Below are positions 44,487 to 52,763 of a DNA stretch of 64,000 bases, in pieces. The notes below the pieces were generated by a model. That model was not told where the DNA came from, did not search any database, and saw only the letters and a list, made by a program, of their open reading frames with translations. The translations under genes and the position numbers were made by a program. How positions within the stretch are numbered: position 1 is the first letter of the stretch; every line of letters starts with the position of its first letter. Source of the stretch: Nitrospirales bacterium (GTDB lineage: Bacteria > Nitrospirota > Nitrospiria > Nitrospirales > UBA8639). The stretch is from the NCBI GenBank assembly GCA_029261295.1, contig JAJDBP010000018.1, positions 1 to 64,000 on the forward strand, given 5' to 3'.

Positions 44487-44840
44487 CTACAGAAATCGAA
44501 GATCTCGCTCTTCACCGATAGACAGATAGCCTTCGCCCCATTGATCATCATCATAGAGATTCCACTCCACGGCATGACCTTCCGGCTTTAACCGAATACC
44601 CCAATTCCCACCAAAAATAATATACGTCGCCCCAGCCCCAGAATCTTCTACTTTTTGCGCATAGGCAGGACAGAGGGGCTGGTCCGGGTCATCCGACCAT
44701 CCCGTGACATCGCACCACTCCCCTCGAGACAGTCGCTCATACGACTTGATTTGTCTCAGAAGGCGAGAAGGTCCCAGTTCATTAAATCTGACAAAATAGG
44801 AACCTTCAAAATTAGGATTATTTTCAACTTCAATAAACAT
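44487..44840 (-). CDS. Unknown small cytosolic protein
   Basis: A 117-residue protein (from the ATG at 44840). It is beta-rich and contains acidic clusters (GWSDDPDQPLC, NLYDDDQWGEGYL). No family is recognised and no signal sequence is present. The alternative start at 44873 is a GTG without a ribosome site. Confidence 0.55.
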   Translation of the reverse strand: MFIEVENNPNFEGSYFVRFNELGPSRLLRQIKSYERLSRGEWCDVTGWSDDPDQPLCPAYAQKVEDSGAGATYIIFGGNWGIRLKPEGHAVEWNLYDDDQWGEGYLSIGEERDLRFL

Positions 44841-44976
44841 CGATAGGTTGTCTTGACCCCTTTTCAAAGTCACTGATAGAGTGAATGAAACGCCTTAATT
44901 GGAAATTTTCAAGACGAAATTCCAACCTTACCTTGTATAGCTCAAAGTAGAGAATTCAGCAAATTCTTCAAAAATT

Positions 44977-45342
44977 ATGACACTTTCTGATAGCCAGGCT
45001 TCTCAAACCGCTCCAACTCCTTGGATTTGCCGACGACCGGTCCGTATTAGCCTCTATCTTCTCTTGGGCGCGTTTGCGCTTTGGATGATTGGTTGGGGTA
45101 TTGTCCCCCGTTTACTGGACCCTACCGGGGAACAACATATTGAAGATAAAGCGGTTATGGCTGGCATGAGTCGAGAACAAGTCATGAAAGCATGGGGTGG
45201 TCCCTATCAAATGAATGTGAGTTATACAGAAAAAGGTATTCGGCGAGAAGAATGGGTCTATGAAGACTGGATTGATGCCAGTACCATTAAACACCGGTAC
45301 TTATATTTTGAGGAAGGGAAACTTTTAGGAGGCTGGTACTAG
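44977..45342 (+). CDS. Membrane-anchored BamE/SmpA-like domain protein
   Basis: A 121-residue protein: a single membrane helix (about 23-45), then a BamE/SmpA-like domain with MAGMSREQVMKAWGGPYQMN and EEWVYEDW. This fold is used to attach to outer-membrane or envelope complexes. It converges with the gene at 45403. No ribosome site is clear. Confidence 0.65.
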   Translation: MTLSDSQASQTAPTPWICRRPVRISLYLLLGAFALWMIGWGIVPRLLDPTGEQHIEDKAVMAGMSREQVMKAWGGPYQMNVSYTEKGIRREEWVYEDWIDASTIKHRYLYFEEGKLLGGWY

Positions 45343-45402
45343 CCTTTTCTATCCCTTTTGGTCCTCCAATAATTCTTTTCCCGCTCTGTCTTCATCCATC
45401 CC

Positions 45403-45687
45403 CTACGGAGTTTCCGTAATTTGCATCCGACGTTGTTTTCCTGGGCCACCTGAAATGATTAACACACGTTTCCATTCCCGAATTTGATACACCGCCCAAG
45501 CATTGGCTTCTCCCTTATAAAACGCTTCTGGGTCTTCCCCCTTGGCACTCAAATAAATTGGGTCCATAAATCCCTCATCCATGGCATATTCCATGAGATT
45601 GTCGGTCGTGAGCCCCTCGCCTTTTAAAACGACCTCGGCTAGAAATTCCATTATACTTTGAGGATCTGCGATACTTACCGGTTCCAT
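45403..45687 (-). CDS. Unknown small protein
   Basis: A 94-residue protein from the ATG at 45687, which has an AGGGAG site nine bases upstream. It is helical (MEFLAEVVLKGEGLTTDNLMEYAMDEG) with a basic end (GPGKQRRMQ). No family is recognised. Confidence 0.6.
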   Translation of the reverse strand: MEPVSIADPQSIMEFLAEVVLKGEGLTTDNLMEYAMDEGFMDPIYLSAKGEDPEAFYKGEANAWAVYQIREWKRVLIISGGPGKQRRMQITETP

Positions 45688-45820
45688 GGTTACAGACTCC
45701 CTGGATATATGATATTCTATGGTTAGCACGTAACCCCCATTATGTTATATCGAATGGGTGATCAGGGACAACCTGCCACAATCAAAAAATAGAATTCCCC
45801 AACCTTTCATCAACGCTTCA

Positions 45821-46570
45821 ATGTTTAAAACCCTCACCTCGGACCAATTTCGTGATCGAATTTTTGATGTCCTTCGTCGGAAGCAGCATTGGGCCACCGC
45901 ATATTTTGAAAATCGCGCCATTACCAAAAAACAGTTAAATATTTATTTCCATCAAGAATATGTCGTCTACATTCGTGATTTTTCAATTCTTCTTGCACAA
46001 ATTCTTGGCAAAAATCCCCCGTGGGAAGCTCGCCGTCGGCTCGCTACTATAATTTATGAAGAGGAAACCGGGGGATTTTCCTTGGGGCGCCCTCACCAAG
46101 AATTATTTCTACAAATGATGAAGGGCCTTGGATTTAATCGTGCAGGATTTCGGGATGTGGAATTACTCGCACCCAGCCGAGGGTACCGAGAATGGCTCAA
46201 CAGCATATGCCAAGAAGAGGATTGGACCCTTGGCGCTGCCGCTCTCACCATTTTCATTAAAGGGACCTCTGGTGACCCAGAAGAAGTGTTGTATCCTAAG
46301 GCTGCACAAAACCAAACGGAAATTGAAGATCTGATTAAAAAGCACCCCCTTGCCCAGCACCAAGGCCTCACCCCAGAATCAATGGACTACATTCGGGCTC
46401 AGCACATGTTTGCCCCAGGAGCCAGAAAAATCATTTATGACATGATCACCCACAATGCCACAGACACCGACCAACAATACAAAATTCTTTCACGATTAGA
46501 AGAAGCCCTAACATTATGGGGCCGCTATCAAGATGGGATTGCACGCGCTTGCGGGATTCGACAAAAATAA
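45821..46570 (+). CDS. TenA/PqqC/CADD-like helical enzyme
   Basis: A 249-residue all-helical protein of the heme-oxygenase-like superfamily (TenA, PqqC, CADD and diiron oxidases). EEETGGFSLGRPHQELF (about 80-96) holds the early Glu and His ligand positions of diiron members. Later LRxxHxxxDxxH, typical of those, reads RAQHMFAPGAR here, so a complete metal set is not evident. A cofactor-dependent or metal-free reaction such as PqqC's is a fair alternative. The substrate is unknown. The GTG at 45758 is a longer alternative start. Confidence 0.7.
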   Translation: MFKTLTSDQFRDRIFDVLRRKQHWATAYFENRAITKKQLNIYFHQEYVVYIRDFSILLAQILGKNPPWEARRRLATIIYEEETGGFSLGRPHQELFLQMMKGLGFNRAGFRDVELLAPSRGYREWLNSICQEEDWTLGAAALTIFIKGTSGDPEEVLYPKAAQNQTEIEDLIKKHPLAQHQGLTPESMDYIRAQHMFAPGARKIIYDMITHNATDTDQQYKILSRLEEALTLWGRYQDGIARACGIRQK

Positions 46571-46670
46571 GGCCATCTGTTCTACACTTGCCTCGTTGCC
46601 TTTTCTACCTGCTCCTCTTAATCAAGACGGTATCACATAAGATCCTCACATTCTCATAGGAAAATTGTTT

Positions 46671-47489
46671 GTGAATTTTTCACTCATTAAAGCCCGCCAA
46701 TATACCTTCCAGTTTAGTGGAATGCTCCTCACACTTTTATTTTTCACACTTCAATGTACATGGACTCCTGAAGTCGAAACCATCATCTATCGTGATACAG
46801 AGGGCCTTGTGACCCTCCAAACCTCTGAGGCCTTCAAAATGCCCCCGCAACACCCCCAAGTTCTTTCTGAAGTACAGATCACACAGGTATTACGAGGCAT
46901 TTCACAAAAGCAAGAACGAGGGATTCTCCAAGAGTTGTTTATTTCTGACTCCCAACACTCTCCCGTTTTTTCTCCCACACAGATAGAATTTTTAACTCCT
47001 CATCTCATTGAAGCCCTTTCCCAGGCTACGTCAGAAGAACTCATTATGTTCCAACACTTTGGAGACAATGAAGGAGCGGATCCTATACGTGGGACGGTGA
47101 CTCTTTTCTCTCCTCATGTTTTTTTCCTGACTTTAAAGCAACCAGGAAATTCAACCAAAATGGCCACTTCTTCACGATCCCTTCACCAACACATCACGCT
47201 TATGTTTACCCAAGAAAAAGCGATGCTTCCCCAGGAAGATGGTCAACGCTTCATGAAAATCCCACCTAAGGATCCATGGATTGCCCTTGACCTTAAGACC
47301 CTTAGACCAGAAACAGAAGTTAAAAATACTCAAGAAGGGAAAAACCGTCGTAGCCCTGTTACTCCTGCCCACCAAAAACACAGCTCGCCAGAAACGCTTT
47401 CCCTGGAGGAACAACTGCAAGATTTACGAAAAAAGGTTGATGAACAAGACAAGGAAATTCGACGTCTTCAAGAAACCGGACCAAAATAG
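46671..47489 (+). CDS. Probable lipoprotein with coiled coil
   Basis: A 272-residue protein from GTG 46671, which has an AGGA site nine bases upstream (a TTG at 46665 is too close). The N-terminus has a hydrophobic segment with LQCTW that could serve as a lipobox. The rest is not recognised. Two mainly polar regions follow, and the end (SLEEQLQDLRKKVDEQDKEIRRLQE) is a clear coiled coil. Function unknown. Confidence 0.6.
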   Translation: MNFSLIKARQYTFQFSGMLLTLLFFTLQCTWTPEVETIIYRDTEGLVTLQTSEAFKMPPQHPQVLSEVQITQVLRGISQKQERGILQELFISDSQHSPVFSPTQIEFLTPHLIEALSQATSEELIMFQHFGDNEGADPIRGTVTLFSPHVFFLTLKQPGNSTKMATSSRSLHQHITLMFTQEKAMLPQEDGQRFMKIPPKDPWIALDLKTLRPETEVKNTQEGKNRRSPVTPAHQKHSSPETLSLEEQLQDLRKKVDEQDKEIRRLQETGPK

Positions 47490-47650
47490 TCTCACCCTGG
47501 AATCAAGGACTAAATACGATGACGTACTACTTCAAGAAAAATGGGTCTTCTTGATTTATCCCAAATTTCAACAGAATCGAGTTTGCCCTATTTAGAAAAC
47601 CTTTTCACCAGTCAGAGACTTCGGCACTCTGGTGTCCCCTCAAATCCTCT

Positions 47651-48067
47651 TTAAAATTTTCCTTCAAGAAGCTGCTTTAGAATTGGTTGATCAGCAGCCG
47701 GAAAATCATAAGATAATAATTCCTGGCGAGGAACCCATGCCCATTCTAGGCATTCAAGAGCCTTTGGCTCACCCTCATTGAGGGTGCATGAAAAGAAATG
47801 CAATTCTACTTCTTTATCCGGATAGCGGTAACGGAACGTTGCGACGGCCTTTACATTCATCACTTCAATATCAATCTCTTCCTTTAACTCTCTTTGCAGA
47901 CAGTCCTCTAGCGTCTCTCCCAGCTCTTGCTTGCCACCAGGAAATTCCCACAATCCACCCTGATGTGCATCAAGTTTCCTCCTGGTTATTAAAACTTTTT
48001 CATTGTGAAAGATAATGCCCGCCGTGACAACAACGAAGGGAGCCTCTTGATGCCCAGGATTATTCAT
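47651..48067 (-). CDS. mutT: NUDIX hydrolase, MutT-like
   Basis: A 138-residue protein with a full NUDIX box: GGKQELGETLEDCLQRELKEE, which has GX5EX7REUXEE with Asp in place of the last Gly. N-terminal FHNEKVLITRRKLDAHQGGLWEFPGG and WVPRQELLSYDFPAADQPIL fit MutT (8-oxo-dGTP diphosphatase). The start at 48067 overlaps the mutY stop by 8 bases (atgaataa), so the pair is translationally coupled. A longer reading to 48148 would run through the coding frame of mutY and is not needed. Confidence 0.93.
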   Translation of the reverse strand: MNNPGHQEAPFVVVTAGIIFHNEKVLITRRKLDAHQGGLWEFPGGKQELGETLEDCLQRELKEEIDIEVMNVKAVATFRYRYPDKEVELHFFSCTLNEGEPKALECLEWAWVPRQELLSYDFPAADQPILKQLLEGKF

Positions 48068-48773
48068 CAGCCGAAACAGCGCGGCAAATATTTCGCATAG
48101 GACAGAGCAGGCAAAACGGCTTTCTTGCCGTACACACCATCGCACCAAAATCCATTAAGGCTTGGTTGAAATCGTAGCATTTCCCCTTCGGAATCAATTT
48201 TTCTGATAGTAACCATAACATCGCTTTTTGTTTTTTGGGGTCACCTGTGCCAATAAATATCCGATGCAAGACCCGCATTACGTTGGTATCAAGAATGGGC
48301 GCATCCTTTTGAAAGGCAAAGGATTGAATGGCGCCGGCGGTATAACGTCCAATACCCTTCATTGACATCAATTCTTCTTCTTCGCTGGGGATGGTTCCTC
48401 CATATCGCTCCATGGTTTCACAAGCGATTCCATGAAGGCGATAGGGACGAACATTGTAGCCTAAGGGATACCAGGTTTTTCGTACCTCTTCTGGCTTGGC
48501 TTTGGCCAAATCTTGAACGGTTGGATATTTTTGTAAGAATTCATGAAATTTTGGAATAACACGATCCACCTGGGTCTGCTGTAGCATCACTTCCGACACT
48601 AATATTTTATAAGGATCCTCGGTCCTTCTCCACGGAAGATCGCGTCCCGATTCGTCATACCACTTCAATAAGCGCTTCTGAAACTTTCTCTTTTTCGAAG
48701 GGAGAATATCCTGAACTTCAGAAAAACCATCTTTTGGTTTTATCTTCTTTCGTACTTGATGGGGAGAGGGCAT
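48060..48773 (-). CDS. mutY: A/G-specific adenine glycosylase MutY, short form
   Basis: A 237-residue glycosylase that removes A from A:8-oxoG pairs. Catalytic features: SEVMLQQTQVDRV with the Glu, GIGRYTAGAI (helix-hairpin-helix), LDTNVMRVL (Asp), and CX6CX2CX5C iron-sulfur Cys in CTARKPFCLLCPMRNIC. It ends near the cluster: the C-terminal NUDIX-like recognition domain of the full form (about 350 residues) is missing. mutT directly overlaps downstream. Confidence 0.95.
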   Translation of the reverse strand: MPSPHQVRKKIKPKDGFSEVQDILPSKKRKFQKRLLKWYDESGRDLPWRRTEDPYKILVSEVMLQQTQVDRVIPKFHEFLQKYPTVQDLAKAKPEEVRKTWYPLGYNVRPYRLHGIACETMERYGGTIPSEEEELMSMKGIGRYTAGAIQSFAFQKDAPILDTNVMRVLHRIFIGTGDPKKQKAMLWLLSEKLIPKGKCYDFNQALMDFGAMVCTARKPFCLLCPMRNICRAVSADE

Positions 48774-49028
48774 GCTCGTAAACCTTTCAACCGGCGGCGG
48801 TTTTTCTACCTATTCAGAAGCGCCAATTAACTTTCCTCAAGGAAAACCGCATAGATCCCATCATGAAAATGATGGGCACCCTATGAAAAATTCCATGAGC
48901 TAGACAGTTTTACTATTTTTCAGGTAATGTCCCTTTTTTTACACAGGGTCATTATCTTATTCCATTCCTTATGTATGAACGCAGCCCTCAATGCCATTCA
49001 TTACCCCCAAATTTAGGAGGAATACGCG
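48774..49028. other. Divergent intergenic region with strong hairpin
   Basis: Between mutY (minus) and the methyltransferase leader (plus). cccatcat and atgatggg, 48857-48876, form a perfect 8-bp hairpin with a gaaa (GNRA) loop, without a T run. No gene is seen. Confidence 0.5.
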
Positions 49029-49049
49029 ATGATCCTTAAATCACCGTAA
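49029..49049 (+). CDS. Six-codon leader ORF (MILKSP)
   Basis: ATG ATC CTT AAA TCA CCG TAA follows a strong taggagg Shine-Dalgarno with eight-base spacing. Such tiny ORFs are typical of leader peptides; the peptide is not rich in one amino acid. The gene it may control starts 230 bases downstream. Confidence 0.5.
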   Translation: MILKSP

Positions 49050-49129
49050 TATTTCTATCAACCATCCAACGGCATTTTCCGGGGTCTTTGTCCTATCATG
49101 TGGACGAAATCCGGTTCTATCCTCCCCAC

Positions 49130-49163
49130 TCCCCCGTGTCCAGAATCTGGGGGAATCCTTTTT
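49130..49163 (+). terminator. Terminator-like hairpin 1 in the methyltransferase leader
   Basis: tccccc (49130-49135) pairs with ggggga (49149-49154), and a run of five T begins five bases later. It may attenuate transcription. Confidence 0.4.
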
Positions 49164-49217
49164 GTCATTTCACAAGTCGCTCTTCAACTAAACAATCGTT
49201 TTTGCCTTGCCTCTCCT

Positions 49218-49245
49218 AACCCGTATTCGGGTTCGGTTTTATTTT
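49218..49245 (+). terminator. Terminator-like hairpin 2 in the methyltransferase leader
   Basis: aacccg-tatt-cgggtt (49218-49233) is followed by cggttttatttta. It ends about 40 bases before the ATG at 49280. Confidence 0.4.
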
Positions 49246-49279
49246 ATCAATTTTCTCTTAATTCTTCAGGAGGTGCTAC

Positions 49280-50230
49280 ATGTCCATCCAAACGATCCCA
49301 CTTTCTCAGTTCATTCCAACAACCCAACCTCAAATCGAGACGATCGTCCAAACAACTGGAAACTTTATTCGAAACCTTACTCAAAAGGGCGGACCAGACC
49401 AAACCGATTACCCCTTTTTGGATTCAATTTTTCAACAATTTTCTCAAACAACCGTTCAGGAATCCTTGAGTAAACAACAACAAGCTTCAATTTATGAGGC
49501 TTTTGGCGCAGCCCTTTCACCACAAACCATCCAAGGATGGGCCTATCACAAACCATTGGGCTATGCCGGAGATTTTCAAATTATTGAAAAAATATATAAC
49601 TTCCATAGATCATCTGTCCCCGAGCTTGCCAAATGGGATGACTATTTTCATGCGCAAAAAGCTCCTCAAGCTGTAAGAAATCGCTTGTCATTTTTCCTTG
49701 ACCAACTCTGGAAAACCAAAATGGACAACCCGTCGGCCACACAAGTGCTGAATGTCGCTTCCGGCCCTGGTCGAGACATGTATGAAGCCCTACAAGTTAT
49801 CGGAGCGTCAGATTTGAAAATCGATTGCGTTGATCAAGACCATAATGCCATTGATTTTGCCAAAAATCTGTGCAGACCATTCATCCAAAATATTAATTTT
49901 ACTCATAAGAATATTTTCCGATTTTCTACAAATTCTACCTATCATTTAATTTGGTCTGCTGGGTTATTTGATTACTTCAATGACAACCTCTTCAAGCGGA
50001 CCATTCGAAAACTTTCGAAATTCTTGAAACCAAATGGGAGAATGGTTATTGGAAATTTTTCACCTAATAACCCCAGTCGCGGCTACATGGAACTCTGCGA
50101 GTGGAAACTTATTCATCGCAGCCAACAACATTTACGGCAACTCGCCCAAGAATGTGGGTATGAAGACCATCAAATTCGTGTCGAACAGGAATCTGAAGGC
50201 ATTAACCAATTTCTTGTTCTCACCAAATAG
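49280..50230 (+). CDS. PhcB-like SAM-dependent methyltransferase
   Basis: A 316-residue class I methyltransferase. The SAM motif is VLNVASGPGRDMYEA, followed by DCVDQDHNAIDFAK. Before it, WAYHKPLGYAGDFQIIEKIY is the region I recall from the family annotated as extracellular factor (3-hydroxypalmitic acid methyl ester) biosynthesis proteins. PhcB of Ralstonia makes a methyl-ester quorum signal. A strong aggaggtgctac site precedes the ATG. The family assignment to PhcB is moderate; a small-molecule or lipid methyltransferase of another kind is possible. Confidence 0.75.
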   Translation: MSIQTIPLSQFIPTTQPQIETIVQTTGNFIRNLTQKGGPDQTDYPFLDSIFQQFSQTTVQESLSKQQQASIYEAFGAALSPQTIQGWAYHKPLGYAGDFQIIEKIYNFHRSSVPELAKWDDYFHAQKAPQAVRNRLSFFLDQLWKTKMDNPSATQVLNVASGPGRDMYEALQVIGASDLKIDCVDQDHNAIDFAKNLCRPFIQNINFTHKNIFRFSTNSTYHLIWSAGLFDYFNDNLFKRTIRKLSKFLKPNGRMVIGNFSPNNPSRGYMELCEWKLIHRSQQHLRQLAQECGYEDHQIRVEQESEGINQFLVLTK

Positions 50231-50388
50231 AACAAGACTGTCTCTATGGCAGAAGACCATATTCAAAAAACGATATCAAAGAGGATATTGTTGAAATGTA
50301 CGCGTTGGGCAATTGAAGGAAAGGATTTGCGGTATGCCATCAACCTACAGGAGAAGGCTAGATCTTTTCTCTAGGAACCTCCATGCAC

Positions 50389-52692
50389 TCATAACACGGT
50401 TTCTTGTAATACAGAGTTAAGGACAAGGCTCAAATCGACAAGATTAAAGGGCTTAGCGACCCTTCCTTTAAACCCATAATTTTCATAATTTGCCAAGACA
50501 GGGTCATTAGAATACCCACTCACGACGATGGCTCGCAAATGAGGATCTAAAGAAAGCATTTCCTTCACCACCTCCTTCCCACCAAGGCCTCCTGGGATAG
50601 TCAGGTCTAAAATGACCGCAGAAAAAGGCACTCCACTGGCTTGAGCTTGTCGAAATTCCCTAAGAGCTTCCTCCCCGTCAGCAACAGCCTGAAAACTATA
50701 GCCACACGTTTCGACCATTTCTCCGAGTACTTTCCGAATCTGTACCTCATCATCCATGATGAGAATACTCCCTTGACCAAATTTGATCTCTTTCTTATCA
50801 GGAATGGGGGGATTCTGCTCGGGCGGCAGCGCCGGAAGCAGAAATGAAAATCGACTCCCAATTCCCACTTCGGATTCAGCCCACAAGATCCCACCGTGAT
50901 TTCGAATAATGGAATATGAGGTAGCGAGCCCTAAACCTGACCCTGTGGATTTAGTAGAAAAATAGGGATCAAAAACCTTTGGTAGATTTTCTTTAGAAAT
51001 GCCAATGCCCTGATCTTTGACAGAAACAAGAATCCATTGGTCATGCAATGATTCCAATTGATGGGGATGCAGGAGTCTTTCACCTTCTTCTTTATGGACG
51101 TTGGTCGCCTCAACAAAACATTCTCCACCATTTGCCATGGCTTGGCGTGCATTGATGACCAGGTTATGAAGAACTTGGCAAATTTGCCCTAGATCTACGT
51201 TCACACTCCATAACCCATCCGAATTATTGAAGACAGGGCGAACAGTTGAACCAGCCAAGACCAATCGAACATTCTCCTCTAAGATACTTTTTAAGGACAC
51301 GACGTTTTTTACGGGATCTCCTCCTTTAGAAAAAGTCAGAAGTTGGCCAGCAATATCTTGAGCTCGTAGAGAGGCCTGTTCAGCTTCGGCAAGGCGTCCA
51401 TAAAGAGGATTCGAGGCATCGACTTCATATTTTGCTAGGGATAATTGCCCCAATATGGCAGTGAGGAGATTATTAAAATCATGGGCCAACCCCCCAGCTA
51501 ATAAACCTAATGATTCGAGCTTGGCTCCCCGCACGCGTTCTTCTTCCCATTTCTTACGCTCGGTGACATCCTGAGCTAATCCGATTATTCTGGAAATTTC
51601 CCCACCACTATTTTTCAAGGGGTACGTTCGATTATGAACCCACCGAATCTCTTTATTCGCATCAATCACTCGGTATTCTATATCGACGCTCGTGCCATCT
51701 AACCGTTTCAAAAAAAGATTCTCGACCCGCGACCGATCTTCTAGCGTGACGACGGTGAGCCAATCAAAATGGTTATTGATCAGCCTTTTGGCGTTTCCAC
51801 CCCATACGCGTTCATAGGCTGGGCTCACATAGACCATACGCTGGGATGGAATATCCCATATCCAAAAAACACTATCGATCGCTTCGGCTAGTTGAAGAAA
51901 TTTTTCGTCACTTTCTTTAAATGCCAGTTCAGCTGTTCGCATATCTGTCATATCTCGACAGATCATGAGCACCGTGAGAATCTGCTTGCCGATAGCAGGT
52001 TCGGGACAAAACCTTACCTCAAAACATCTCATCCCCTGATATGTTGGGTGAGATATTTCAAAGGTAGCGGCCATTCCACCTTCTAATACCTTGGCTATTT
52101 TCGTTTCAAAAATATCTGCCACCTTGGCAGATAGACCTAAATCTTCTATTCGTTTTCCTAAATACTTCTCTGGAGGAAGCTGATCAACACTATCCCACCA
52201 CCGGTTCAAATACAGAATTCGATTTCTGTGATCAATTCGCCCAATAATATCGGGAAGGTTTCCCGTTAAGGAATGAAGCTCTTGGTCCCAACGCTGCAAT
52301 TCCTCCTGAACTTGTTGATAGTTGGGAATTTCTAACAACAAGCCTTGACAGACCCATCCCTGTCCTTTCCCATCCAATGACATCACACTATGTTCTTGAA
52401 CTAAGGTGACGCGTTGATCTTCAGTCACAATTCGGTATTCGATACAAACAACGGCAGGGAAGGAAGGTTGATCTGCCCAAGCACGTATAAATTTATTCCG
52501 ATCTTCTGGGTGAATACAACGGAAAAAGGCTCTGGGATCAGCCTTTAATTGTTCTTGTGTCTTACCTAAAAGAATTTGCACATGCGGAGTGGCAAATAGA
52601 AATTTCCTATCAAGCCCTTTTTGTAGACATCGATAGAAAACAACAGGAACATGCTCAAAGAATGAATGTAAACCTTGTTCAGCGGCATCCAT
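50389..52692 (-). CDS. Cytosolic PAS-PAS-PAS hybrid histidine kinase with receiver
   Basis: A 767-residue kinase without membrane helices. Three PAS-type domains (about 10-135, 140-265, 270-385) precede HisKA with GGLAHDFNNLLTAILGQLSLA, an intact HATPase (LVINARQAMANGG, KDQGIGIS, GSGLGLATSYSII) and a C-terminal receiver (DDE, acceptor Asp in VILDLTIPGGLGG, and AKPFNLVDL). It probably relays to a separate phosphotransfer protein. The ATG at 52692 is preferred to a TTG at 52701. It converges with the PhcB-like gene. Confidence 0.93.
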   Translation of the reverse strand: MDAAEQGLHSFFEHVPVVFYRCLQKGLDRKFLFATPHVQILLGKTQEQLKADPRAFFRCIHPEDRNKFIRAWADQPSFPAVVCIEYRIVTEDQRVTLVQEHSVMSLDGKGQGWVCQGLLLEIPNYQQVQEELQRWDQELHSLTGNLPDIIGRIDHRNRILYLNRWWDSVDQLPPEKYLGKRIEDLGLSAKVADIFETKIAKVLEGGMAATFEISHPTYQGMRCFEVRFCPEPAIGKQILTVLMICRDMTDMRTAELAFKESDEKFLQLAEAIDSVFWIWDIPSQRMVYVSPAYERVWGGNAKRLINNHFDWLTVVTLEDRSRVENLFLKRLDGTSVDIEYRVIDANKEIRWVHNRTYPLKNSGGEISRIIGLAQDVTERKKWEEERVRGAKLESLGLLAGGLAHDFNNLLTAILGQLSLAKYEVDASNPLYGRLAEAEQASLRAQDIAGQLLTFSKGGDPVKNVVSLKSILEENVRLVLAGSTVRPVFNNSDGLWSVNVDLGQICQVLHNLVINARQAMANGGECFVEATNVHKEEGERLLHPHQLESLHDQWILVSVKDQGIGISKENLPKVFDPYFSTKSTGSGLGLATSYSIIRNHGGILWAESEVGIGSRFSFLLPALPPEQNPPIPDKKEIKFGQGSILIMDDEVQIRKVLGEMVETCGYSFQAVADGEEALREFRQAQASGVPFSAVILDLTIPGGLGGKEVVKEMLSLDPHLRAIVVSGYSNDPVLANYENYGFKGRVAKPFNLVDLSLVLNSVLQETVL

Positions 52693-52763
52693 GGGAGACA
52701 ATTAGCCTAGATCAAAACAAAAAATAAGACTGCCCCGACTGCGGGTATTGTACCAAATCTGCT

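Noticed and set aside
44930-44976. D-arm-like tagctcaaagtagag
   Set aside because: There is no anticodon arm or T arm downstream.
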